A stretch of 64,000 nucleotides of DNA from Candidatus Latescibacterota bacterium (GTDB lineage: Bacteria > Latescibacterota > UBA2968 > UBA8231). The stretch covers positions 62,001 to 126,000 of the forward strand of contig JAJEFJ010000106.1 in NCBI GenBank assembly GCA_022820485.1, written 5' to 3'. The translations under genes and the position numbers were made by a program. Below the pieces are notes generated by a model that did not search any database, had not been told where the DNA came from, and saw only the letters and a list, made by a program, of their open reading frames with translations. Positions 32,027-39,966 of the stretch are shown in pieces (the stretch's first letter is position 1; every line of letters starts with the position of its first letter).

Positions 32027-34198
32027 TCAATAGACTACCGTAACCCCGCGGCTTTCAAGGGCAGGAATATGATCGTTGATGGAGGAGTCGCTCAGGGGGT
32101 TTCCCCGAATATCTAGGGTTTTTAGGTTGGTCAACCCCCCTAGCGACGAGAGGTCTGTGATCTGGTTGGCACTAAGACTCAGCTCTGTCAGGTTGGTCAA
32201 ATTCCCTAACACCGAGACATCCGTAATTTTGTTGCCGTCAAGCGTCAGCTCTGTCAGGTTGGCCAAACTCCCCAGCGCCGAGACGTCCGTGAGGTCGTTG
32301 TCCCTGAGACTCAGGCCTGTCAGGTGGGTTAAACCTCCTAACACCGAGACGTCTGTGAGGTCCTTGTTGCCGTCGAGATACAACCATCTCAGGTTGGTCA
32401 AGCCACCCAGCACCGAGAGGTCTGTGATCTGGTTGGAACCCTCAAGATACAGCCATCTCAGGTAGGTCAAGCTCCCCAGCGGCGAAAGGTCCGATATCTC
32501 GTTGGTGCCCCGAAGATGCAGGAATGTCAGGCTGGTCACGCTCCCCAGCGCCGAAAGGTCCGCGAGGTTGTTGACCCCGAGCGTCAGCCCTTCCAAGTAG
32601 GGCAAACCCCCGAGCGCCGAAAGGTCTGTGAGCTGGTTGGCACCGGTAATAAGCAGCCATGTCAGGTTGGTCAACCCCCCCAGCGCCGAAAGGTCTGTGA
32701 GCTGATTGGCGCCGATAAGCTGGAGCGTTCTTAGCTTGGTCAAACCGGACAGCGCCGAGACATCCGTAAGGTTGGTACCATCAAGCGATAGCACTGTCAG
32801 ACGGGTCAAACCGGATAGCGCCGAGACGTCCGCGATCTCGTTGGTGCCCCAAAGCTGGATCGTTTCCAGCTTGGTCAAACCGGACAGCGCCGAGACGTCC
32901 GTGAGGTTGGTACCATCAAGCGTCAGCCATGTCAGATGGGTCAAACCGGACAGCGCCGAAACGTCCGTGATCTGATTGGTGCCCTCAAGATGCAGCGATG
33001 TCAGACGGGTCAACCCCCTCAGCGCCGAAACGTCCGTGATCTCGTTGGTGTCCCCAAGCAGTTTCAGACTTTCGAGGTTGGGGGCAAACTCCAGCCCGGT
33101 CAAATCGCTAATGCCGGCGTCTTGCACATCCAGACGGCGCAAAGCCTCCATGTCATAAGCGGTAATTGGCGCACCGCTGGCCTTGCCCAGCACCGCTTCA
33201 ATCGCCCACCGCAGGTTGCCGTCGGGGATAGCCACCTCACCGAGCGCACCGATCCCCGGCGGCAGGGACGGATCCAACGGATCGGCCAAGTACAGGGCAA
33301 TCAGATAGGCGTCGTGGAAAGTAACCTGACCATCGCGGTCCACATCTCCGAGAGCAATATCGCCGTTATTGGGGATGACGATGGAGGGATTTCCGCTGTA
33401 CAACGCCACGATCAGCGCGTCGAAGAAATCGATCCGGTCGTTATTATCTACGTCCCCGAGAATCCCGCTCCCAGCCCTCTTCGCCCGCGGTACCCGCTCG
33501 AGCGTTTCGACCACTAGGGCCACCGGCTCCCGGTCCGCAGGGACGCGAAAGGCCGGATCCACATAGGGAACCAATCCGCTCCCCGAAACCGTCAACCCAT
33601 ATACTGGGGGGGCCTCGCCATTCGGACCGCCGCCAGCAGATGCACCCGGCCAAACAGCAGCGGCCCCCACCGCCGCCACGCCGGCTTGTCCGTCCATTAG
33701 CACCATCCGCCCGGTCTGGCTCGCCCCACCGACCGCCATCCGGTAGAGATAGACCCCGGCCCCCACGGCCCGGCCGGCCGCATCCGTAGCGTTCCAACTC
33801 GCCGTATGAAAACCGGCCGGCCGCTCCCCATCGACCAACACCGCAATGCGCTGCCCTAAGAGGTTGAATACCTCCAGCCGTACCGAGGCCGAAGCCGCCA
33901 ACTGATAGGGAATGATCGTCGAGGGATTGAACGGATTGGGGTAGTTCTCCCCCAAGGTAAAGCCTGCTGGCACAACGCTTCCCCCCAGTGCCACTAACGG
34001 CAGCGAGAAATGCCCCGTGCCATCGGTCCGGGCGCGGGCCACCGCTCCCCGCCGTAGGTCGCTCAGATCGAACAGCCGCACCTGCGCGTCGGCGACTGGC
34101 TCTCCAGACGCTAGCCTCACCTGCCCCTCAAGCAACGGCTCCGCCGACACTGCGACGACGAAAACTAGGCCGATGAGGCATCCGCTTGCAGCTTTCAT
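32027..34198 (-). CDS. secreted leucine-rich-repeat protein with FlgD-like and dockerin-like modules
   Basis: The start is placed at ATG 34198 (AAAGGAG upstream), giving 723 aa with a signal peptide (MKAASGCLIGLVFVVAVSA). In order: a beta-sandwich of carboxypeptidase-regulatory type (20-75); a FlgD-like Ig module (about 85-165, FTLGENYPNPFNPSTIIPYQ ... GAGVYLYRMAVGG); two EF-hand/dockerin-like repeats (about 255-310, GDVDNNDRIDFFDALIVALY and GDVDRDGQVTFHDAYLIALY); and about 15 internalin-type repeats of 22-23 residues (LTNLTELSLSANQITDLSSL) to the C-terminus. The YPNPFNPST module normally ends FCB proteins; here it is N-terminal. A surface binding or adhesion role is likely. Confidence 0.85.
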   Translation of the reverse strand: MKAASGCLIGLVFVVAVSAEPLLEGQVRLASGEPVADAQVRLFDLSDLRRGAVARARTDGTGHFSLPLVALGGSVVPAGFTLGENYPNPFNPSTIIPYQLAASASVRLEVFNLLGQRIAVLVDGERPAGFHTASWNATDAAGRAVGAGVYLYRMAVGGASQTGRMVLMDGQAGVAAVGAAAVWPGASAGGGPNGEAPPVYGLTVSGSGLVPYVDPAFRVPADREPVALVVETLERVPRAKRAGSGILGDVDNNDRIDFFDALIVALYSGNPSIVIPNNGDIALGDVDRDGQVTFHDAYLIALYLADPLDPSLPPGIGALGEVAIPDGNLRWAIEAVLGKASGAPITAYDMEALRRLDVQDAGISDLTGLEFAPNLESLKLLGDTNEITDVSALRGLTRLTSLHLEGTNQITDVSALSGLTHLTWLTLDGTNLTDVSALSGLTKLETIQLWGTNEIADVSALSGLTRLTVLSLDGTNLTDVSALSGLTKLRTLQLIGANQLTDLSALGGLTNLTWLLITGANQLTDLSALGGLPYLEGLTLGVNNLADLSALGSVTSLTFLHLRGTNEISDLSPLGSLTYLRWLYLEGSNQITDLSVLGGLTNLRWLYLDGNKDLTDVSVLGGLTHLTGLSLRDNDLTDVSALGSLANLTELTLDGNKITDVSVLGNLTNLTELSLSANQITDLSSLGGLTNLKTLDIRGNPLSDSSINDHIPALESRGVTVVY

Positions 34199-34247
34199 GA
34201 CGTCAACTCCTTTGGGCGCAAAAGGGTTTAACGGCGGGTCGGTACAT

Positions 34248-35057
34248 CTAGCCTGCGGCCTCGCCGGGCTGGTACTCAATGCGCCGCATAAACCGCTCGC
34301 CCACATCGTAGTTTGGCTGGTCGGAGACAAAGCGCCACAAGCGCACGCGCTGCATCAGTTCGTAGCGCTGCTCGTTGCCCTCCCAGCCGTGGTTGGTCGA
34401 TAGGATGCGACCGATTTCAGGGGCGTCTAGGTCTGCGGTGTCAAAGTTGCAGACCTGCGGTCGCGTCGGGTTGAGCCGCAACTTGTACATGAAGCGATCC
34501 CGATCCGTGTAGTTGCTGCGCGCCCCGTGCCAGACGCGGGTGTTCCACACGTACATGGTCCCCGCCGGGCAGGTCGCCCAGATCTTGCCGCGCATGTGGT
34601 GGTAAATGGAGATCTCCCCAGTGCGCACATTGCGGAATTGCGTGCCCGGCACCAAGAAAGTACCGCCCATCTCGTCTGTGGTATCCGCGGGGAACAGCGA
34701 GAGTTGGATATCGAAGTAATGGTCGCGGAAGTCGATGACCGAGTCTTGGTGCATATTGGGGCCCTTGGTTTGTTCGGCCTTGGTCAAGTGCGCGGCGTGG
34801 TGGTCGTACAAAGGATCGGGGCCGACCAAGGAGTGGATGAGTCCCTGCACCTGCGGCAGGCGGAACGTATCGCCCAAAGCCGTGCCTTTGGGCCAAGTCT
34901 CCTCAAAGGGGGTTCCCACGGCGAGATAGCCCCGGTTGTGGTGCATTTCCTCAAGGCAGGCTTGGCACAGATCTTTGGGTATCATTTCTTCGAACTTCAA
35001 ATACCCCGAGGCGACAAATTGCGCCATCTGCTTCGAGTTCAAAAGATGCTCTTTCAC
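34248..35057 (-). CDS. phytanoyl-CoA dioxygenase (PhyH) family oxygenase, canonical HxD
   Basis: This 269-aa protein starts at GTG 35057, overlapping the stop of the 99-aa gene (GTGA). The iron triad is H103-Q-D105 (GPNMHQDSVIDF) and H177 (RVWHGARSNYTDRDR), with the following Arg for 2-oxoglutarate. GGTFLVPGTQFRNV is the PhyH turn signature. Translational coupling to a small unknown protein suggests that the two work together. The LRR gene follows after 49 bases. Confidence 0.9.
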   Translation of the reverse strand: MKEHLLNSKQMAQFVASGYLKFEEMIPKDLCQACLEEMHHNRGYLAVGTPFEETWPKGTALGDTFRLPQVQGLIHSLVGPDPLYDHHAAHLTKAEQTKGPNMHQDSVIDFRDHYFDIQLSLFPADTTDEMGGTFLVPGTQFRNVRTGEISIYHHMRGKIWATCPAGTMYVWNTRVWHGARSNYTDRDRFMYKLRLNPTRPQVCNFDTADLDAPEIGRILSTNHGWEGNEQRYELMQRVRLWRFVSDQPNYDVGERFMRRIEYQPGEAAG

Positions 35058-35353
35058 GATGTGGCTCCTTTCTCTTTTTGCAGTTCGTTGAATTTCGACA
35101 ACACGACCTGGTAGGGCAGCGGCCCCAGTTCATAGCCCTCTTGGGGCGAGCGATGTTTGAGTTCCGACATCTGGATGACTTGCCAGCCGTCGCGCATGGC
35201 CGCCATGGCGTTGTGGTAGGGAGGATCGCTCTCCTCGACCAAGTCGCCTAGGCCCGTGCCCTTGGAAGCTTCGTAGCGCGCCCAAGCGACGACTTGGGCG
35301 TCGAGCGCGGGCGTGGTCTGAAAAAATACTAGAATGTCTTGCACTGCGGCCAT
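35054..35353 (-). CDS. small uncharacterised protein coupled to PhyH
   Basis: This 99-aa soluble protein starts at ATG 35353 behind GGAAGG. It has no signal peptide or membrane segment. The segments AAVQDILVFFQTTPALDAQV and DPPYHNAMAAMRDGWQVIQM look like a compact alpha/beta fold. I do not recognise a named family. Its stop overlaps the PhyH start, so it is probably co-produced with the oxygenase and may be a partner or a regulatory subunit. Confidence 0.65.
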   Translation of the reverse strand: MAAVQDILVFFQTTPALDAQVVAWARYEASKGTGLGDLVEESDPPYHNAMAAMRDGWQVIQMSELKHRSPQEGYELGPLPYQVVLSKFNELQKEKGATS

Positions 35354-35433
35354 AAAAAAGCCTTCCGGTGATATTGGGTTGAAATTGTCGAGTGGTATTC
35401 CATTTAAAGTATAGAAGCAACAAATTCACTGGC

Positions 35434-35446
35434 ACGCAATTTGCGT
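35434..35446. promoter_or_regulatory. 13-bp perfect palindrome, possible operator
   Basis: ACGCAATTTGCGT (six-base arms around a central T) lies in the 152-base region between the leftward 99-aa/PhyH pair and the rightward DUF4097 remnant. Its divergent intergenic position suits a repressor site. No promoter hexamers are convincing next to it. Confidence 0.35.
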
Positions 35447-35505
35447 AGGACCGAGAGACGCTATTTAATACCCCAACATCCTTTCTTCATATAAGGAGGC
35501 TCACA

Positions 35506-35839
35506 ATGAAAAAGCTGCTCTTATCGTCGGCGCTTGGATGAAGTGTTGGGACCTATCGATGCTCGGACGTCGGGTGGCTCTATTCGCGCCCAACTCTCGC
35601 AGCAGCCTCACGGTCCCTGCCACCTCAAGACTTCGGGCGGCAATGTAGAGGTCTCCCTCGCTGCGGATATTGGTTTGCAGGTGGACGCCCGCACCTCGGG
35701 TGGGCACGTCTCCACCGACTTCCCGGTAGTAACGCAAGGCACGCTGGATAAAAACAGCCTCAAGGCCGCAATCAACGGCGGCGGTCCCCTCCTGACCCTG
35801 CGCACCTCGGGCGGGTCCATCCGCCTGCGCAAACTGTAG
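35506..35839 (+). pseudogene. DUF4097-like adhesin-domain gene with internal deletion and frameshift
   Basis: AAGGAGG is followed by ATG 35506 and a truncated signal peptide MKKLLLSSALG that stops at once (TGA 35539-35541). The adjacent frame, 35534-35839, encodes about 100 residues of the DUF4097 beta-strand repeat (DARTSGGSIRAQL, LKTSGGNVEVSLA, DARTSGGHVSTDF, LRTSGGSIRLRKL) to a normal stop. The signal peptide and the repeat therefore belong to one exported protein whose middle is deleted and frames mismatched. A strong terminator follows. Confidence 0.75.
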
Positions 35840-35864
35840 CGCTGCACAGTACCACTTGGTCGAA

Positions 35865-35910
35865 GGGGTGCGACGCGACGGCTTCGGGTCGTTGCGCCGC
35901 ACCCCTTTTT
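35865..35910 (+). terminator. rho-independent terminator after the DUF4097 remnant
   Basis: GGGGTGCGACGCGACG pairs with CGTTGCGCCGCACCCC over 16 bp, with one mismatch and one G-U pair, and is followed by TTTTT (35906-35910). It lies 26 bases past the DUF4097 stop. Confidence 0.85.
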
Positions 35911-36036
35911 GCGTTTTTAGCAGTCTGCCGTGCGTGCACTCTCGATAAGAAGTGCATCTCTGACACTTAGGGAGCCGATTTTCTTTTTGGTGAGGGACCA
36001 GCGGAAGTAGAACCTGTCGCTGAGCCGACCCAGCAG

Positions 36037-37005
36037 CTAATGCGTCCGCGCCAGCGGCGTCCACCGCGAGAGCGCATCTAGAGCCGCCAGTTCCTCATCC
36101 CCCAACTCCACCTCCAGCGCCCCAAAGACCTCCTCCACATGCTCGGGGCGATCTGGGCCGATGATCGGCGCGGTAACATCCTCGTTAGCCAATATCCAAG
36201 CGACGGCAACTTGCGCCGGGGTCTTGTCCTGTACCTGACCGATCTCGGTCAGCTTTTGCACGATGCGCTCGGCTTGCTCGTTCATGGCTGTAGCAAAGCG
36301 GTCGTCGTCCTGCCAAGCGCTATCCGCCGGCGGCTTTTGCCCGCGCTTAAAGCGACCGCTCAACAGGCCGACGGCCAGCGGACTGTAGGTCATCATGCCG
36401 AGGCCGTACTGCCGACACAAAGGCAACAGTTCTGGCTCTATCTGATAGCGGTGCAACAAGTTATACTGATTTTGTAAGGTAAATAATTGATCCAGCCCGC
36501 CGCGATCAGCCGTCCACAGCGCCTTCACCACTTGAGCAGCGGTAAAATTGCAGGCCCCCACGTAGCGCACCTTGCCCTGCCGCACCAAATCGTCAAACGC
36601 CCGCAGTGTCTCGTCGAGTTCAGTGTCTGGATCCCAGTTGTGCAGCAAGTAGATATCCACGTAATCCGTGTTCAAGCGCTTCAGCGACCGCTCGATCTCG
36701 CGCATGATAGCAAAGCGCGACAAGCCGCGATCGTTGGGGCCATCGCCTATCTGGCTCCAGACCTTGGTGGTAATCACCAGATCGTCGCGCTTGCCCTTGA
36801 TCGCCTTGCCCAACAACTCCTCGCAACGGCCCTGAAAGTAGAAGTTGGCACAATCGAGGAAATTGCACCCTAGATCAATGGCCGTCTCGACCGTGCGCCT
36901 AGCGGTCGCCTCATCCGTGTGCCCATGCCAGTATCCCCGAAAGGCCGTGCCCAAGCACAGCCGCGAGACCTTGACCCCGGCCCGGCCCAATCGCACGTAA
37001 TCCAT
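36037..37005 (-). CDS. aldo/keto reductase
   Basis: This 322-aa (beta/alpha)8 oxidoreductase starts at ATG 37005 behind AGGAGAG. The AKR tetrad is visible: D51 (FLDCANFY), Y57 (NFYFQGRCEELLGKA), K in VITTKVW and H in YLLHNWD. The C-terminal NADP-binding segment is PIIGPDRPEHVEEVFGAL. It reduces or oxidises sugar or aldehyde carbonyls with NADP(H). Similar to the AKR11/YajO-like group. It lies in a region of sugar-acid enzymes but has its own promoter space. The substrate is unknown. Confidence 0.9.
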   Translation of the reverse strand: MDYVRLGRAGVKVSRLCLGTAFRGYWHGHTDEATARRTVETAIDLGCNFLDCANFYFQGRCEELLGKAIKGKRDDLVITTKVWSQIGDGPNDRGLSRFAIMREIERSLKRLNTDYVDIYLLHNWDPDTELDETLRAFDDLVRQGKVRYVGACNFTAAQVVKALWTADRGGLDQLFTLQNQYNLLHRYQIEPELLPLCRQYGLGMMTYSPLAVGLLSGRFKRGQKPPADSAWQDDDRFATAMNEQAERIVQKLTEIGQVQDKTPAQVAVAWILANEDVTAPIIGPDRPEHVEEVFGALEVELGDEELAALDALSRWTPLARTH

Positions 37006-37028
37006 ATTCTCTCCTAATCTAAATGTCG

Positions 37029-37174
37029 GTTGGCAAGTCGTATGTCGAAATGTTCCATCCCGGTCATGCTGAGCGGAGCGCAGCGGAGTCGAAGCATCCC
37101 ATGCCTAAACATCCGTCGATTATAGGTCTGTAGGTATCCGCGTCCTTACCAAGCCGTTGGCAAGTCGTATGTCG
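37029..37174. repeat. 19-bp direct repeat flanking a short REP-like palindromic segment
   Basis: GTTGGCAAGTCGTATGTCG occurs at 37029-37047 and again at 37156-37174, the second copy inside the 3' end of the 642-aa gene. The 108 bases between hold an imperfect palindrome around GTCATGCTGAGCGGAGCG (about 37063-37100) of the kind scattered in many environmental genomes. The pattern suggests a repeat-unit insertion that duplicated the end of the gene. Confidence 0.65.
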
Positions 37175-39074
37175 GCGCGTTCGCGTTCCGCTGTAAGTCA
37201 ATTTCAAGGCGGATTTCAGTCCCCGGCGGCAAGGCCACCGCAAAGTGCGTGTCATCTACAGCAACGCGCTTGACTGTTTGCTCCACAGGCGGCGCAGCAT
37301 AGCTTCCCACCGCGCCCGGGTACGCACTCTCCAAGGTGTTGTACGCGACCTCTCCAAACCGATGCTCGGCCAAAGTCCCGGCTTGCAGCAGTACCTTGCG
37401 AGCGTCTAGCGCACTGAGATTCACCAAGTGGACCACGAGGCGATCCCGCTCCACAGTCTCGACGAGTGCGGCCACATCCGCTGGCAGACCCGGGCGTTTG
37501 CGCTCAGCATCAAAGTAGCGCAATGGGGCCATTAAGATGCCGCCGTTGTACAGAAGCTGCGGTGCGCCCAAGGTCAATTGGATGAGCGCCTCAGTCGTCA
37601 CCGGGTTTAGCTGCTGCCACCAGTGGATGTGGTTGTCGCGGGGGTCGCTCTCGTCGCGGCGGATGAGCTCCATTCGCCGATAGACTTGCGAGAGAGCAGC
37701 TTGGAGGATCTGCACCGGGTAGTCGGGGTTTTCGCCCTTGAGATAGCAAAACCACGGCGGCTCGTGGTACGCGTCCTCTTTATTGTGGAACGGCACCACC
37801 GTGCGCCAGTCGTAGCGCTCTTTGGCGCGCAGCGATTCGAGCATCTCCCAATCGACCGCCGCCCCGCTCGCGTTCCACAGCGCGGCCGGATACATGGCCG
37901 CCAGCGGCTGGAAGTCCGACCACCCCTTGGCCCCGTAGCAATAAGGCACCACAAAACTGACCTTGTCGTCGCCGAGCGCAGTTAGCTGGCCGATCCAGTG
38001 TACGCCCAAGCTCATCTCGATCTGTCCCAAGTCGGCCATCTTCCCCTGCTCTAGCACCTTTCTAAGCTGGGTACGAGGTAGTTCGAGATACTTCTCTTCG
38101 CCGGTCAGCAGATAGCAATGAGTCCCGGCCAAAATGGCCGCCATAGCGATGTTGTACAACCCGTGCGGCCACGTCCAGCCGTACATGCTCCCATACCAGC
38201 GCCCGTCCATGTATTCTCCAACCTGCCCGCTCAGCCCCACATTGTCGGGCAACAGGCCCCCATTAGCCACGGCCCGTTCGATCCACGCATCCACGTATTC
38301 GATCAGCCAAGCGCGGTATTTGTCGTCGCCGGTCAGGTAGAAAGCATTGGCGATCAGCGAGGTGACGTGCAGGTTGGTGGCGCAGTCGCCCCGAGTCATG
38401 CGCTCCTTCATGGCCTGCCCCATGCGCCGCGCCTTCTCCGGATCCTTGAGGTCGGCCGGCGTGTCAATCCCCTCTAAGTCCTCGTAGGGCAGGCCATAGC
38501 AGGCCATCCCCGGGCTGTACCCATACGACGGCTCCTCGTCCTCTTCGTACAGCCAGCGCGGCCCCTTGCTGCCGTTGTGGGCGCACTTGATGATCTTGTG
38601 CTCTGGGTCGTAGTTGAGCGCCTCTGGGGCTTCGTTGAGATAGAAACCAGCAAAGCGCCGCGCCCGCGCCACATTCTCGGCGTGGGTCGGATCGGCCATG
38701 CACAGCAGGTAGAAGTAGATATAGCTCTCGCTTTGGTGGAACTGGTCGTAGCCGATTTCGTATTCCTTGTCCACGTGGCCGTACTCTACCATCAGCTCGG
38801 TAGTGGCCTCCCACTGCCGCTGGCCCAAGGCGAGCAAATGATCGCCACCGCCGAGCAAGTACAGCAGCGGCCAGTTGTAGAAGCTCTCGTAGAAATCATC
38901 GGCCCCGTCGCGGGAGTGACGCAGGCCGTCGCGCCAGATCAAGCGGCCGTCGGGGTGGGTGTACTTTTGTAGGAATGGATGGACGGCGTCCTCCATTGCC
39001 TTGATTAACTGCCGCTCCAGCACGGCCCAAGCCGGGGTCTGTACTAGTGGCACAGTTGCTTCAATAACGGTCAT
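37146..39074 (-). CDS. large (alpha/alpha)-toroid-like protein, uncharacterised
   Basis: This 642-aa protein starts at ATG 39074 behind GGAGAG. It has no signal peptide. The sequence is rich in Trp/Tyr/His and helical hairpins (DFYESFYNWPLLYLLGGGDH, YDQFHQSESYIYFYLLCMAD, MYGWTWPHGLYNIAMAAILA), which resembles (alpha/alpha)6-7 barrels of glycosidases and lyases. A beta-rich C-terminal part follows from about residue 540 (RLVVHLVNLSALDARKVLLQ). I cannot name a family. The SDR gene upstream (22-base gap) suggests a joint role in carbohydrate breakdown. Confidence 0.6.
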   Translation of the reverse strand: MTVIEATVPLVQTPAWAVLERQLIKAMEDAVHPFLQKYTHPDGRLIWRDGLRHSRDGADDFYESFYNWPLLYLLGGGDHLLALGQRQWEATTELMVEYGHVDKEYEIGYDQFHQSESYIYFYLLCMADPTHAENVARARRFAGFYLNEAPEALNYDPEHKIIKCAHNGSKGPRWLYEEDEEPSYGYSPGMACYGLPYEDLEGIDTPADLKDPEKARRMGQAMKERMTRGDCATNLHVTSLIANAFYLTGDDKYRAWLIEYVDAWIERAVANGGLLPDNVGLSGQVGEYMDGRWYGSMYGWTWPHGLYNIAMAAILAGTHCYLLTGEEKYLELPRTQLRKVLEQGKMADLGQIEMSLGVHWIGQLTALGDDKVSFVVPYCYGAKGWSDFQPLAAMYPAALWNASGAAVDWEMLESLRAKERYDWRTVVPFHNKEDAYHEPPWFCYLKGENPDYPVQILQAALSQVYRRMELIRRDESDPRDNHIHWWQQLNPVTTEALIQLTLGAPQLLYNGGILMAPLRYFDAERKRPGLPADVAALVETVERDRLVVHLVNLSALDARKVLLQAGTLAEHRFGEVAYNTLESAYPGAVGSYAAPPVEQTVKRVAVDDTHFAVALPPGTEIRLEIDLQRNANAPTYDLPTAW

Positions 39075-39095
39075 AACTTCTTCTCTCCCTTCCTA

Positions 39096-39851
39096 TTACC
39101 CTTTCCCACCCTTCACACTCCACACCGACCCTGTAGTGTACGTATTCCGCTCCGAGCACAAAAACTCAATCACCTCGGCCACCTCCTCCGCGTCTGAGTA
39201 GCGCCCAATCGGGTTGCCCGGATCGCGCAGGTGCTTCTCGTCAAAGCGCGGCACCACCATGTCGGTCAGCGCTCGGCCCGGCTCGACGCCATTGACGAAC
39301 ACCCCCTGCCGCGGCCAAGCATCGCCCAGCGCCTGAATAAACGACCACACCGCCCCCTTGGACACCGAGTACGGCACCTGATAGGGACTGCCGTGGCGCG
39401 CACTCGAAGAAATCGTCACGCAGCGCCCCCATCCCCGCTCCAGCATGTGCGGGACCGCCGCCTGATGCGCGTAGTAAACCCCGTGGACATTGATCTGCAT
39501 AACCTTGGCAAACTGCGCGGCCGTCTGCTCGAAAAACGGCTTTTCCCACCCCAAGATACCGGCGCAGCACACGAGGATATCCAGCCGCCCAAAAGCCGCA
39601 ACCGCTTGGGCTACTGCCTCATGCACCTGCCCCTCGTCGGTCACGTCCGTCTCAACAAAAAGGGCCTGCTGCCCCATAGTCTCAATCTCCCGCACCCGTT
39701 CTTGCGCCGGTTCCTCCAACACATCGACAAGGACAATGTGCCGCCCGGCCTCGGCCAAGCGCAGCGCGGTCGCACCGCCGATACCGCGCGCCCCCCCCGT
39801 AATCAGGGCTACCCGCTGCTCCACAGGTGCTGCAAATCGCAAATGTGCCAT
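39096..39851 (-). CDS. short-chain dehydrogenase/reductase
   Basis: This 251-aa classical SDR starts at ATG 39851 behind GGGGAGG. The NAD(P) site is TGGARGIGGATALRL (17-31 region). The catalytic residues appear in VTISSSARHGSPYQVPYSVSKG (Ser, Tyr, Lys), with D-x-x-x-Asn structural strands NGVEP. The preference is likely NAD because an acidic residue follows the second strand (LVDVLEE). It is transcribed away from the enolase-family gene and ends 22 bases before the 642-aa toroid-like gene, forming an operon. The substrate is probably a polyol or sugar acid. Confidence 0.9.
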   Translation of the reverse strand: MAHLRFAAPVEQRVALITGGARGIGGATALRLAEAGRHIVLVDVLEEPAQERVREIETMGQQALFVETDVTDEGQVHEAVAQAVAAFGRLDILVCCAGILGWEKPFFEQTAAQFAKVMQINVHGVYYAHQAAVPHMLERGWGRCVTISSSARHGSPYQVPYSVSKGAVWSFIQALGDAWPRQGVFVNGVEPGRALTDMVVPRFDEKHLRDPGNPIGRYSDAEEVAEVIEFLCSERNTYTTGSVWSVKGGKG

Positions 39852-39939
39852 ACTACCTCCCCTTGCTTGCGCGGTCGCGCGGTTTTTATAAAAATAAGCA
39901 GTCTAGCGCCACTAATAACCAACCCTGCCCCTTTACGAT

Positions 39940-39957
39940 ATATATGGAATATATGGA
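39940..39957. promoter_or_regulatory. tandem 9-bp repeat in a divergent intergenic region
   Basis: ATATATGGA occurs twice in a row (39940-39948 and 39949-39957) in the 115-base region between the leftward SDR operon and the rightward dehydratase gene. It lies about 10 bases before the ATG and overlaps its ribosome site, so it could be a regulator site or simple AT-rich repeat. Confidence 0.3.
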
Positions 39958-39966
39958 GCACACAAA

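Noticed and set aside
32076-33517. Repeat-rich plus-strand ORFs, possible satellite or CRISPR-like array
   Set aside because: The periodicity of about 66-69 bases comes from the leucine-rich-repeat codons of the minus-strand gene; units diverge as protein repeats do, without spacers.
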